Origin: Symbiodinium natans
Taxonomy: Eukaryota; Sar; Dinophyceae; Suessiales; Symbiodiniaceae
Length of the DNA stretch: 64,000 nucleotides
Reading direction: 5' to 3'
Assembly (NCBI GenBank): GCA_905221605.1
Contig: CAJNDS010002550.1
Coordinates: 53,501 to 117,500, forward strand
The translations under genes were made by a program, and so were the position numbers. This document shows positions 10,650 through 20,923 of the stretch, piece by piece (the first letter of the stretch is position 1; every line of letters starts with the position of its first letter). The notes beneath the pieces were generated by a model that was given only the letters and a program-made list of their open reading frames with translations, was not told the DNA's origin and searched no databases.

Positions 10650-10728
10650 GCCCGGTGATGCCGAGCAGATACGCAAGTGTCCGCGCTTCTGCGCGCGCCC
10701 CAAGCGCGGCCGCGCAACGCGAGCCGGA
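10650..10728 (+). CDS. exon, TSP1 end and linker
   Basis: Acceptor GAGCCCAG|, one leading base, then PGDAEQIRKCPRFCARPKRG. The GD-x-E-Q-x-R-x-C-x3-C pattern is typical of the junction between TSP1 modules. Entry phase matches the exon at 10031, as with the pair at 3557/4540. Exit GGA|GTTTTTTGGG. Confidence 0.6.
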
Positions 10729-10871
10729 GTTTTTTGGGCTCCGGGGCTGATTAGGGTTTCGGGTTTTGGGTTTGAACCTTACAACCTGCAAACCCTATAC
10801 CCTATATAACCCTACACCCTCGACATTTGGGGATGAAGTCTCAGGTTTCTTTGGCTTAGGTCTTGTCCTCG

Positions 10872-10979
10872 GACCCGGAGTAGGCCCTTATTTCCTTTTT
10901 TTAGGGCAGGGGTTCCCTTGTAACCCTCTTGACACCAGAAATGCTACCCTTGTTGTTCCTAGGTTACTCCTGGGTCTAG
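10872..10979 (+). mobile_element. family A element
   Basis: GACCCGGAGTAGGCCC start and CTCCTGGGTCTAG end. Confidence 0.7.
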
Positions 10980-11052
10980 TGTCTTTCGGGCGCGCGGAGC
11001 CGAAGATGTGGCCTGATAGTCTGTGGTCTTGCATCCTTGCTTTTGCGAGTTT

Positions 11053-11180
11053 TGGGGTTTAGGGTTTAGGGTTAGGGTTTAGGGTTTAGGGTTTAGGGTT
11101 TAGGGTTTAGGGTTTAGGGTTTGGGGTTTGGGGTTTGGGGTTTGGGGTTTGGGGTTTGGGGTTTGGGGTTTGGGGTTTAG
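11053..11180 (+). repeat. TTTAGGG array switching to TTTGGGG
   Basis: About nine TTTAGGG units followed by about eight TTTGGGG units with a sharp boundary near 11118. Confidence 0.95.
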
Positions 11181-11401
11181 GGATGCAAGGGTTTCCTTTA
11201 CTAACCCTCTTATTCTAACACCGACCCCACACTCCAAAGCCTGAACAACAAGCCCTACATGAATCCCCAACCCCGAACTCTGGGGTTGAGAGGGCTTGCC
11301 CCTTTAGGGTTTAGGGTTTAGGGTTTCGGGTTTAGGGTTTAGGGTTTAGGGTTTAGGGCCCTTCCTCCGCTCCCCTGTAGTGGGGTTTCAGAAATGCTGG
11401 G

Positions 11402-11514
11402 GCCCGGAGTAGGCCCTTGTTTCCTTTTTGTAGGATATGGGGTTCCCTTATAATCCCCTTAAAACAAAAAAGGGTACCATTTCTATTCCTAGGCTACATT
11501 ACTCCTGGGTCTAG
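11402..11514 (+). mobile_element. family A element
   Basis: CCCGGAGTAGGCCC start and CTCCTGGGTCTAG end. The 63-codon open frame over it comes from the element. Confidence 0.7.
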
Positions 11515-11602
11515 AATGACTGCGGAATCAACGTTCAATCCTTGTGTGACCAAGCCTTTTTGCAACATGTCCTTTCAAGGGTGTCAGGCCCTGGACTTAA
11601 AC

Positions 11603-11680
11603 CCCTGAACCCTAAACCCTAAACCCTAAACCCTAAACCCTAAACCCTAAACCCTAAACCCTAAACCCTAAACCCTAAAC
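11603..11680 (+). repeat. CCCTAAA array
   Basis: About ten perfect units. Confidence 0.95.
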
Positions 11681-11767
11681 CTCTCGAGACAGAGCTTATC
11701 ACAGTTGTAGTGTCGAACGACTCGTGGCTCGGTTGCCTGCCTATGCGGGGCCATGTCCCTAACCCCT

Positions 11768-11890
11768 ACAGGGTGGGGCCCCTAGCTATAAGTAGAGTTA
11801 TCAGGGCCCTAAATTGGGTTATAAGGACCCTAAGTTAGGTTATAAGTCCCTTAACTACAGTTAGTATAGTAAGGGGGCCCCACCCTGTAA
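11768..11890. mobile_element. family J inverted-repeat element
   Basis: Starts ACAGGGTGGGGCCCC and ends GGGGCCCCACCCTGT, a near-perfect inverted pair, with TATAAGT/AGTTAT inside. Related text at 36.99-37.05 kb. Confidence 0.65.
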
Positions 11891-12005
11891 CACCAGAACC
11901 CCAGAAGCCCCAAGCCCTAAGCCCTGCTTTCGCAGGTTAGTTCCTATTCTTATAGGAGCAACGCAAGATGTTTTTTTGTCATCTCAAGGTAAACCAAGAA
12001 GATCT

Positions 12006-12077
12006 TCCCCCTAAACCCTAAACCCTAAACCCTCAACCCTAAACCCTCAACCCTAAACCCTAAACCCTAAACCCTTA
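12006..12077 (+). repeat. CCCTAAA array
   Basis: About nine units before the exon at 12081. Confidence 0.9.
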
Positions 12078-12080
12078 AAG

Positions 12081-12197
12081 AGGCCAGCCAGAGTCGAGAC
12101 CCTCCCAGCCCAGCATCAGCATGAAAGCGCAAAACGCACACTGCAGCTGACGGCCCAAGCTCCTTTTTTGCGCTGGATGTCCATGGACTCGGGACGA
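12081..12197 (+). CDS. exon, function unknown
   Basis: 39 codons between TTAAAG| and CGA|GTAGGGTTTAGGG. The frame is fully open (SAKRTLQLTAQAPFLRWMSM in the second half). The other two frames have stops. No family recognised. Confidence 0.5.
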
Positions 12198-12260
12198 GTA
12201 GGGTTTAGGGTTTAGGGTTTAGGGTTTAGGGTTTAGGGTTTAGGGTTTAGGGTTTAGGGG
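12198..12260 (+). repeat. TTTAGGG array
   Basis: Eight perfect units directly after the exon at 12081. Confidence 0.95.
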
Positions 12261-13316
12261 GTAGGTCACAGAGGTGGGAAGAATTATAACCTGATCTCAA
12301 TGCTCTTAGACTTTCATTGTGCCTTTGTGAGCATGTGCTTCCGCTGCCTGGGTGTAGATGAGAAGAGGTCCTTCGGTTCTAGCTCGAAGCATGCCCTGTT
12401 GTCTAGGATTTAGGGTGTAGGGTTTAGGGTTTAGGGTTTAGGGTTTAGGGTTTAGGGTTTAATGAGGTTTCAATCTACCACTTCAGCCAAGGCCCTAGTT
12501 CTCTCGCCTTGGGCATCTTTCACCATGGCTTCCTAGCCCTCCCCACCCTAAGCCTGAACATACGAGTTCTTCGTAGGGAGATGGGGATGTTAGGTAGCTT
12601 ACACCCCCCCGAATATATCCTTTTAATGGATTATTCCGGACGTCCCTACAAACAAGCATCAGTAAGCAAAGCCCCAAGCCCTATTTCCTCGTAATCCCAC
12701 ACCCCCGCTCCCCCCCCCCCCGGGATACCCCTACCCCAGCGCAATGGTGGAAGCCTTGTTGGCCTCCTTTCAGGAGCTAAACGAAACTAGCGTTGAGGGC
12801 TTAGGGTTTCGGGTTTAGCGTTAGGGTTTAGGGTTCAGGGTTCAGGGTTCAGGGTTTAGGGTTTAGGGTTTAGGGTTTAGGGTTTAGGGTGGGCTAAACC
12901 CTAAGCCCGAAGCCCTAAACCCGAAAGCCCATTGCGAAGGATTCAGCTTGATTTTTGATACGCGGAACTCCCTCAAACCGAAACCCTCAACCCTAATCCC
13001 CAAACGCCCTGAATCCCTTCAGACCTTCAGATTGGTGCGGGTTAGGGAGCAGGGTTTAGGGTTAGAGTCTAGCGTTCAGGGCTTGCGAGTTTCAGGATCT
13101 CGGTTTTTGGGATTTAGGGCTAAAGCACAGGGCTTGTAGGGTTTCGGTGAAGCTTGGGGAGCAACGCTGGCTCTTCCGATTGGAGGAAAGGCTGCCACAA
13201 GCAGCGGTCATTCAGAATTTCTGAGTGGTTCCTTTCTGCCACCCTAAACCCTAAACCCTAAACCCTAAACCCTAAACCCCCCACCCGACAGACCTTGCTC
13301 TCATGAACTCCCGAAG
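12261..13316. other. intron interior
   Basis: TTTAGGG arrays at 12410-12461 and 12836-12889, poly-C near 12710, mixed repeats, and a CCCTAAA run at 13242-13278. No exon supported. Confidence 0.4.
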
Positions 13317-13381
13317 CAAAGCCTTCGAGCTTCTTCCAGGAGCAACTGGAAAGAGAGCACCGGCAGGCCGCTAGGGCTTGG
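13317..13381 (+). CDS. exon, helical charged peptide
   Basis: Acceptor CCGAAG|, two leading bases, then KPSSFFQEQLEREHRQAAR, a likely helix. Donor TGG|GTTGGTTCGGG, which runs into TTTCGGG repeats. Function unknown. Confidence 0.5.
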
Positions 13382-13620
13382 GTTGGTTCGGGTTTCGGGT
13401 TTCGGGTTTCGGGTTTCGGGTTTAGGGTTTAGGGTTTAGGGTTTAGGGGCTTTAGGGGCTTTAGGGCTTTAGGGCTTTAGGGCTTTAGCTCTTTAGCGCT
13501 TTAGGGCTTTAGGGCTCAACGGCTTCAGGGCGTCAGGGCTTCAGCGTTTGGAGGAAAATGTGTTCAAGGGTTTGGGGGCATAGGGCTTCAGGGCTTTAGG
13601 GCCTCAGGGCTTCAAGGTTT
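13382..13620 (+). repeat. TTTCGGG then TTTAGGG then CTTTAGGG blocks
   Basis: About five TTTCGGG units, then TTTAGGG, then GCTTTAGG units. Another example of block-wise variants. Confidence 0.8.
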
Positions 13621-14280
13621 AGGGGCCAGGGTGGAGACGAAGGCTTTCAAGGGTTTGGAGTTTTGGATGCATGGAGTGGCTTTGGAGTTTTGGATGCATG
13701 GAGTGTAGGGTTCATGTGCAGGTCTTCGTGAGCGCATATGCAGGGTCATAGGTATGGGTGGGTGTACATGGACCGGGCCGTACAGCTCGAGTCCACAAGT
13801 GAAGAAGAAACTAGGGTTTCCGGTTTAGGCCTAAACCCTGAACCCTAAACCCTAAACCCTAAACCCTAAACCCTAAACCCTAAACCCTGCGATCGAACAA
13901 AATTTAGCCACAGAACAACCCCTGACCCACCCCCCACCCCCCACACATGTCTGCAGCTGATGGCAGTGCTGAATCCGGGATCATGAAGGATGAGCTTTAG
14001 GGCTGTCCGTGGCCAAATTTACCGCTAAAGCCCCCTTAGGACTCTTTTAGTTTGTATTTATGTAAAACCCACCACAGGAATGCGAAAATTGTCGTTTTTC
14101 ATGAAGTTTCTAAGGAAGGTACAGAAGGATAAGAAAGTAGGGAACCGTATCCCTAAACCCTAAACCCTCAATCCTGAGCCCTATACCATAAAGCCCTAAA
14201 CCGCAAACCCATTGGTTCAGCGCCCAGGGGTTCTGGGCTTCAGGGTTAGGGCTTAGGGCTTTAGGGTGCAAGGGTTTAGG

Positions 14281-14380
14281 TTGGGATGTTCCCCTTTATA
14301 CTAACAGTCCTGAATAAGGGTTATAATCGGGAGTACTTGAATCCCTTTCAGGATTGTTAGTATAAGGGGGAACATCCCAA
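14281..14380. mobile_element. family E palindromic element
   Basis: A clear hairpin: TTGGGATGTTCCCC at the left and GGGGGAACATCCCAA at the right, with CTAACAGTCCTGAA against TTCAGGATTGTTAG inside. Copies at 15161 and 54828. Confidence 0.8.
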
Positions 14381-15074
14381 GGTTTAGGCTTTGAGGGTGT
14401 CAGGGTTGAGGGCTTCGGGGTTTGTTTGGTCTTAGAGAGCAGGTGGAGGAAAAGCACAAGGACGTTTGGCACCAGCACCTTGCATGTAGTCGTTGATGTG
14501 AGACAGAAGCTTTTGCGTTGCGGGCATAGCCCTTGCTTCCCCAAACGCGAAACGTCCACCCAGACCGACAGAATCGCATTTACTTTCTCCGGGCTCTTAA
14601 TTTTATGTCTCTACGGCTTGTAACATATCGGCATATACGAACCCAAAAATCCCCAACCCACAAACACAGCTTTGCTGTCCGCTTTCGGGTTGAGGGAGAT
14701 GGGGCTTAGGGAGTTGCTTCAATGAAAAGTACCGCCGGGGGTTGTTTGAGGTTGGTAGGGTTTGGGGTTCTCGGGGTTGATGTCGAAACACTGCGTGATC
14801 TATGTTTCGATCGTGCACCACCACGCTGAGGCGTCCAGTACTTCCCCACCTTCAACTCTAATACCTTAATTTAATACGCGAAACACTAACATGAAAAATC
14901 TCTCCCCCAAAAAAGCTGACAGATGCCTTCACAAGGAAAAAACATGAGCCCGACAGTGAATTGAAACAGACACTAATCAAGGCTGAGGGAACCCTAAACC
15001 CTAAACCCGAAATCCTAAACCCTAAACCCTAAATCCCAAACCCTAAACACCCTCTAACAAAACCCCGCGTTCAG
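14381..15074. other. intron interior
   Basis: Open frames on both strands at 14296-14824 give no recognisable protein and no paired splice signals. CCCTAAA units at 14990-15045 precede the next exon. Confidence 0.35.
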
Positions 15075-15105
15075 CTCTTGGCCCAGCACCAGATTTGTGT
15101 TGAAG
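15075..15105 (+). CDS. short candidate exon
   Basis: Acceptor GCGTTCAG| and donor GAAG|GTTGAC. Frame LLAQHQICVE, phase out 1. Supported only by splice signals and the preceding CCCTAAA run. Confidence 0.35.
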
Positions 15106-15160
15106 GTTGACTTGTGCATTCCCCGAGGCCCCAAGAACTACCCCTCAATTGAGGAAGATG

Positions 15161-15364
15161 TTGGGATGTTCCCACTTATACTTACCTAGCCAATAGTTGA
15201 ACTTTAAACTTTTTGGGTTTCCTTATTTAAGAGGAAAATGAAGTTTAACCTTTTTTCCCTTTGGTTATTGGAGAGGTAAGTATACTAACAGTCCTGAATA
15301 GGGATTATAACAGGGGCTACGATACTCCCTACTAAGGACTGTCAGCATTAGGGGGAAAACCCCA
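15161..15364. mobile_element. family E element carrying a nested family N element
   Basis: The outer arms are TTGGGATGTTCCC and GGGGGAAAACCCCAA. Inside, about 15183-15280 starts CTTACCTAGCCAATAGTTGA and ends TTATTGGAGAGGTAAG, itself an inverted pair. The same inner unit stands alone at 44.96-45.06 kb, so N inserted into E. Confidence 0.7.
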
Positions 15365-15518
15365 AGGAAGGTGCCTTAAATCATCTTGGGATCACTAGGC
15401 TGCTTGAAGGTCTCTTCCTGAATTTAAGGGGTAGTTGGGCTCTTTGCCCTAAACCTTGAGAACCCCTAAAACCCTGAACCCTTTAAATAAAGGGCTATAA
15501 AGAGCTCGATGGGCTGAA

Positions 15519-15608
15519 AACCCCTAAACCCTAAACCCTAAGTCCTAAACCCTAAACCCTAAACCCTAAACCCTAAACCCTAAACCCTAAACCCTAAACC
15601 TTAAACCC
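15519..15608 (+). repeat. CCCTAAA array
   Basis: About 12 units leading to the exon at 15618. Confidence 0.9.
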
Positions 15609-15617
15609 GGATCCGAG

Positions 15618-15711
15618 GCTACACCGTGTGCACAAGAGTGTGGTGGCGCGGCTTGAGGCCGAGAACGCGACTCTGCGTGCACAGCCTCCAGCTGGCAAGA
15701 AGATCGCAGAG
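15618..15711 (+). CDS. exon, coiled-coil-like
   Basis: Acceptor ATCCGAG|, one leading base. The frame includes VVARLEAENATLRAQPPAG, a strongly helical heptad-like peptide. Donor GAG|GTTTAGGG, phase 0. Joins in frame to the exon at 16651. Function unknown; structural coiled coil likely. Confidence 0.6.
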
Positions 15712-15950
15712 GTTTAGGGTTTAGGGTTTGGGGTTTGGGTTTTTTTGGGGTTTGGGGTTTTGGGGTTTAGGGTTTAGGGTGAAGTTGGTAGGCCAGTGGT
15801 ACCCGTTTTTCCCTTCTAACAGCAGCCAACCCCGAAAAGAGTACCTTTGAAAGGAGGAGTTCAGACTCTTTTATTGATTGGGGTTTGGGGTTTGGGGTTT
15901 GGGGTTTAGGGTTTAGGGTTTAGGGTTTAGGGTTTAGGGTTTAGGGTTTG
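15712..15950 (+). repeat. TTTAGGG/TTTGGGG array
   Basis: TTTAGGG and TTTGGGG units, interrupted at about 15786-15870 by text resembling family G (GGTACCCGTTTTTCCC, AAAGAGTACC). Confidence 0.8.
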
Positions 15951-16248
15951 GAGTTCAGGGTGTACCTGGCGGCCCTTTTGGCAAGAAGTAGGTTTAGCAA
16001 GTGGGGTTATGGGAATGATTACATGGAATTCCAGGAATAAAGAAGCAGACTTACTACCTCAAAAGGGCTTCCGATCAGGGCTTCGTGTCATCAACCCTTC
16101 GGCTACCCCCAAAGCCCTGGCACAGGGATCGATCAGACCCTTTCAATAACCCTAAACCCTAAACCCTAAACCCTATGCTTCTCTAAGTCTGGGCTTTCAT
16201 GAAAACCTAAGCAGCGAAACCCAGAAGCTTGTGTGCTCTTTGTTTGTT

Positions 16249-16365
16249 AGGGTAGTTACATGGTCCCCCAATATGGGCCCTTAACTGGGGAACCCTTATA
16301 CAACCATGAAACATGACATGCCATACGAACCCCAAGGGACCATATCTCAGAATCCTTTAGAGAAG
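16249..16365. mobile_element. family B element
   Basis: AGGGTAGTTACATGGTCCC at the left; GGGACCATAT at the right. Confidence 0.5.
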
Positions 16366-16650
16366 GTAAGGTAAACCCTAAACCCTAAACCCTAAACCCT
16401 ATAAACCCTAAACCCTAAACATATTAAGGGAGCATGTAACTCCGCATGTATGTGTGTCTTTGGGAAATATTTCTTGGGGTCCATGTACTCATATCCTGTA
16501 TCCTTCGGCCCTAAAGCTACTTACCGGAATCCTTTAAACCCCCCAGTTTATACTAAACCCTAAACCCTGAACCCCAAACCTAAACCCTAAACCCTAAACC
16601 CCAAACCCTAAACCCTAAACCCTAAACCTATACCCACGGGGTTCGGGAAG

Positions 16651-16727
16651 CTCGTTCGCGTTTCGCATCCGAGGCTGGAGGCGGCGCGTCAGAGCTTCCA
16701 CACCCAGGTGGAAGAGGCGCAGAGGGG
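16651..16727 (+). CDS. exon, coiled-coil-like
   Basis: Acceptor TTCGGGAAG|. Frame includes RLEAARQSFHTQVEEAQR, helical and charged, continuing the peptide of the exon at 15618. Donor GG|GTTTAGGG, phase out 2. Confidence 0.55.
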
Positions 16728-16944
16728 GTTTAGGGTTTAGGGTTTAGGGTTTAGGGTTTGCGGCTTCTGGCCCCTTAACACAGACGTGCATAGTGAGCTT
16801 TGCCAAGCATCGTTTTTTTTGACGGCCGGTACCCACTTCAAGTAGGGAATAGACCTTGAAGTGCACCAAGGTTTGCAGGGTCAACCCTAGACCCTAAACC
16901 CTAAACCCTAAACCCTAGACCCTAAACCCTAAACCCCAATTAAG

Positions 16945-17049
16945 GGGTCGACCTTGACGTATCTGCGGTTCTGGACGTGCGGGAGAAAAGGCACAGAAGC
17001 CGGCTTTGGAGTTGCCGATGCCCGATCCCAGGACCCCCCCCGGGCCGCA
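16945..17049 (+). CDS. candidate exon
   Basis: Between AATTAAG| and GCA|GTTTTTTG. 35 codons open (LTYLRFWTCGRKGTEAGF). A second frame (LDVSAVLDVREKRHRSRLW) is equally open, so the product is unresolved. Confidence 0.4.
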
Positions 17050-17284
17050 GTTTTTTGTTCGATGAGTCGAATCCCTAAACCTCAAACCCTGAACCCTCCG
17101 CAGTTTAGGAGGTCTTAGGATTTGGGGTGTTCTGCTTCTAAGAGTCTTTTCGGATGTGGGTTTGAAGGTAGGTTGTAGGGAGAAAAACCTGGAAAGCCTC
17201 CTTCCCCAAAGGCCCGAGGGCTTGAAGCTAAACCCTAAACCCTAAACCCTAAACCCTAAACCCTAAAGGCTTGAGGGCTTCCAG

Positions 17285-17349
17285 GGCAGAAGCTGGCTGG
17301 AGTCTCATCATCAGCACACATTGCCGGTTTTGCGGATGTGAACTGGCTT
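17285..17349 (+). CDS. exon, function unknown
   Basis: Acceptor GGCTTCCAG|, two leading bases, frame KLAGVSSSAHIAGFADVNWL, donor CTT|GTTTAGGG, phase 0. A clean example of an island between CCCTAAA and TTTAGGG arrays. Confidence 0.55.
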
Positions 17350-17350
17350 G

Positions 17351-17425
17351 TTTAGGGTTTAGGGTTTAGGGTTTCGGGTTTCGGTTTCGGGTTTCGGGTT
17401 CGGGTTTCGGGTTTCGTGTGTAGGG
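17351..17425 (+). repeat. TTTAGGG then TTTCGGG array
   Basis: Three TTTAGGG units followed by about six TTTCGGG or near variants. Confidence 0.85.
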
Positions 17426-17460
17426 TTCTTTCAGCCCCCTGGAAGCTCAAGATGACCTGG

Positions 17461-17613
17461 GAGCCAGAGTAGGCCCACATTCCCTTGTTTTAGGGCTTAG
17501 GCCTCTGAAGCCGCCCGCCCTAAACCCTAAACCCTAAACCCTAAACCCTAAACCCTAAACCCCTTTAAACCCAAGAAAGTTCCCCCTTTCTATTAGGTTA
17601 CTCTTAGGTCCAG
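17461..17613 (+). mobile_element. family A element with a CCCTAAA insert
   Basis: Left AGCCAGAGTAGGCCC and right ATTAGGTTACTCTTAGGTCC as in other copies, but six CCCTAAA units sit in the middle (17518-17562). Confidence 0.6.
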
Positions 17614-18328
17614 AGGTTGATTTCGGCGTGAGAGCCTCTAAGCCCCTACCCCGCGCCACCCTCAAGCTTCAACTCTGAAATCATGCTTAGGGTTTTAGGG
17701 TTTTAGGGTTTAGGGTTTAGGGCTTAGGGTTTAGGGTTTAGGGCTTAGGGTTTAGGGTTTAGGGCTTAGGGCTTAGGGTTTAGGGTTTAGGGATCGGCTC
17801 TGCACCTCCAAACCCCAAAAAAACCTCCAACCAACCCTGGTGGATCTGCGTGATCAGCTCAGCGCGTCTGAAAGTGGGCGAGTCCGGTCTCCAACAAACA
17901 TGGGCCCTAAAACCCCCCAAAACCCTAAGCCCTAAGCCCTAAACCCCAAACCCTACTCCTAAACCCTAAACCCTAAACCCTGAACCCTGAACCCTGAACC
18001 CTGAACCCTGAACCCTGAACCCTGAACCCTAAATGAGTTTTCAAGGTGAAGGCAGAGACTTCCGATGACAGCATCAGTTGCAACGAGAGCCTCGGAGAAG
18101 GGGGAGGGGATCCGAATCAGGAAGATGTCAGCGTCTAGACCTTGTTTCCTGGCCAAGTTGAGGGTTTAGGGTTTAGGGTTTCGGGTTTAGGGTTGGGGGT
18201 TTGGGTTTGGGGTTTAGGGCTCCTTCAAACCTGAGGGCTTACCCAAAGCCTCCGAGGACCCTCCGGACTCCGCCCAGTCCCTCTCTGTGGGGACATTTGG
18301 GAGCGTTTTGCCCTTGGTTTTGAAGGGC

Positions 18329-18407
18329 CAACTAAACCCTAAACCCTAAACCCTAAACCCTAAACCCTAAACCCTAAACCTAAACCCTAAACCCTAAACC
18401 CTAAACG
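18329..18407 (+). repeat. CCCTAAA array
   Basis: About 11 units before the exon at 18417. Confidence 0.95.
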
Positions 18408-18416
18408 CGCCTCGAG

Positions 18417-18501
18417 GAACCGGCCACCTTCAGGTGAGCTGACTCTGTCCTTCGCACCTGCTTCCGAAACAAGCTCAGGCGCGGATACCGCATCAGAAAG
18501 T
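18417..18501 (+). CDS. exon, function unknown
   Basis: Acceptor GCCTCGAG|, one leading base, fully open frame (SGELTLSFAPASETSSGADT), donor AGT|GTTTAGGG, phase 0. Ser/Thr/Ala-rich, possibly a linker. Confidence 0.5.
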
Positions 18502-18565
18502 GTTTAGGGTTTAGGGTTTAGGGTTTAGGGTTTAGGGTTTAGGGTTTAGGGTTTAGGGTTTAGGG
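18502..18565 (+). repeat. TTTAGGG array
   Basis: Nine perfect units abutting the exon. Confidence 0.95.
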
Positions 18566-19277
18566 TGCCCTCAACACCTCTGACCTTGAGCTTTTCACCG
18601 TCAAGGTTTGATACCTGCAGCAGCTTACTGTGCTACTGGTAAGAACAAAGTAAGGGACTCATAGTCATAGCATACACTTTAGTTATCTAGCAGAGAACTT
18701 AACAGCTGCTTCCCCTCTCCTTCAACGACCTTTAACTACGAGGCACTCCCCTGTAGGTGATGGGGGCGGGCAGGAAGCGACTCAGCGTTCTAGGGCTCAG
18801 CAGGATTTGAATGTATTGGGATTTAGGAATCATTGGGTTTTTGGGGTTGTCAGGTTACGGGGTAACCTAGATGGCTTATTCACCCATAGAACAGCCATTA
18901 TTGCTATGGTTTCTGCGTCTTGAATCCTTGAAAAGGGTCAGGCTTAACCTGAATTCTGTAAGCCGGGCCTGAACCCCTAAACCCCAAACCCCAAACCCAT
19001 GTCCCGGATATTTATATTTATATATATATATATATATTTATACACACACACACTTGCATTTTTTTGAGTTTGTCTGTTTGTTCGGTCTAAAACGTACCCG
19101 AACTGCTCATTGAACAGATCGGCCTCTACAATATGTGTACGGGCCTGTTTCTCCTAGATACCAAAGACTGTAGAGAGGGGGGATCAACTTATTTGTGGCT
19201 TTAAGCGGCGGTATCGTGCGTTTAGGGTTTAGGGTTTAGGGTCTAGGGATTATAAGGTTCAGGGCCTAGCGTCCCAG
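18566..19277. other. intron interior
   Basis: Little repeat text until (TA)n/(CA)n at 19011-19050. No exon recognised. Confidence 0.4.
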
Positions 19278-19363
19278 AAGAGTACCCTGCTATGTGCCCA
19301 GACGACTCCGATCTCGGCGCCGCATTCGCGGACTGGAGCCTTGTCTACTACGAGTTGCTTGAG
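19278..19363 (+). CDS. exon, acidic helical peptide
   Basis: Acceptor GCGTCCCAG|, two leading bases, then a 28-codon frame with DLGAAFADWSLVYYELLE and donor GAG|GTCCTG. Codons end mostly in G/C. Function unknown. Confidence 0.6.
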
Positions 19364-19699
19364 GTCCTGCCAAGCACTCTAGATATTAATATATATATAT
19401 ATATGCTACCCCCCCCAGGAGAATCTACCTTTTCAGGTAATCTTGGATCTTGGATGGGTTTAGGGTTTAAGGTTTAGGGTTTAGGGTTGAGTGATGGTAC
19501 CCCCCCCCCCCAATCTTATGGTTCGAGGCGTACCGTCCTTCCTTCTCCATTATCTGCAATTGATATACAGTACATATACCCTATATACATACATGATGTG
19601 GGCACTTATCCTACTTTGTCTTTGCTTTTCCTAGCCCTATGGGATTTAAAGTTCAAGAGTTTAAGCCTCAAACCCTATAGGGTTACAAGGTTCTGTTAC

Positions 19700-20745
19700 T
19701 GTAGGGTTTAGCGGGTTTAGGGTTTAAGGATTCTAAACGTGAGCCCTGTAAGGCTTCAGGGTTTGTCGTTGAAACAGTAAAGGGGTTAAAACCCTACAAG
19801 GTTTCGGGTTACGATTTTTAAATTCCTAAGTCTTAAACCACAAAAGGGTAAACCATGTAGGGTTTAAAACCCTATAAGGGCTAGCCCCGATAGGGTTCTA
19901 GAGATACACCCTGAATAACCCTAAAGCTTTACATCCTATAGGGTTTAAATATTTCAACCTAAACCCTAAACCTTTAAACCTATAGAGTTTAAAGGCCACC
20001 TATTCGGTTTAAATACCTAACCCTATAGGGACTCTATAGGGTTTAAGGTTCAAGCCTTTAGGGTTACAGATTGAATGCCCAAGCCTTAGGTTTTAATCAC
20101 TAGATCTTGCACCTGTAAAATCCTATGGGGCTTGCAGATTGTAATGCCTAAACCTCAAGGCTAAATTCCTAACTTCATTCGCCTTCAAAACCTAAGGTCT
20201 GGGCATTTATACTTTTAGCGCCTTTAGGGTTAAGACCTTGGAACCTTCATAGGGTTTTAGGGTTCTGACCCTAAAGGGTTTAGGGTGAGGTTGAAATGTC
20301 TAAACCTTAAACACTTAAGGTTTAAACTCTATGGGCTTAGGTTTGAATGCATGAGTCTTAATTAAACCCTGAACCTTTACACCTTAAACCTATAGGGTTT
20401 AAAGGTTAAGGGCTTAGGTTCAATTGCCGGTTAAATGCCTGAATCTTAAACCTGTAGGGTTTAAAAGTTAAGGGTTTTGGTTTAATTTCCGGCTTAGATT
20501 TGAAATCCTTACATCTTACACCCTAAACCTTTAAACCTTAACCCTATAGGGTTTAAAGGTTAAGGGTTAAGTTTAGTTGCTTAACCTTGAAACCCCATAG
20601 GGTTTAAAGGTGTAGGGTTTAAGGTGTAGCCCTAGATCCTATAGGTTTAAGGCATAGCGATTAAAACCCTAAACCTGTAGGGTGTCGGGGCTTCTCTTAA
20701 ATCCTTAAAGCCTTAAAGCCTTAACCCCGATAGGGTTTTAGAGAC
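19700..20745. repeat. degenerate CCTATAGGGTTTAAA region
   Basis: About 1 kb of loosely repeated words (CCTATAGGGTTTAAA, TTAAACCCTATAGGG, CCTAAACCTTAAAC) in both orientations, without clean 7-base arrays. Probably an old, decayed version of the same repeat system; no exon found. Confidence 0.6.
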
Positions 20746-20817
20746 AAGCCCAGCCCAAACAACCCTTAACCTTAAGAAAAAAACCCTGGAGCTGGAGCGG
20801 GAGCGGAGCGGAGCGGA

Positions 20818-20923
20818 GGGAGGGGGGGGGGGGGGGGGGGGGGGGGGAGGGGGGGGGGGGGGGGGAGTAACCACACAGGTCCCAGGCCAGTTGGAAGAAC
20901 CCCCCCCCCCCCCCCCCCCCCCA
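20818..20923. repeat. poly-G and poly-C tracts
   Basis: Two long G runs (20818-20866) followed by a C run (20900-20922). The predicted Pro/Gly-rich peptides here are artefacts. Confidence 0.9.

Noticed and set aside
906-19711. Open frames ending in FRV or starting in Pro/Asn/Leu repeats
   Set aside because: Their tails are translations of TTTAGGG or CCCTAAA units and do not indicate genes.
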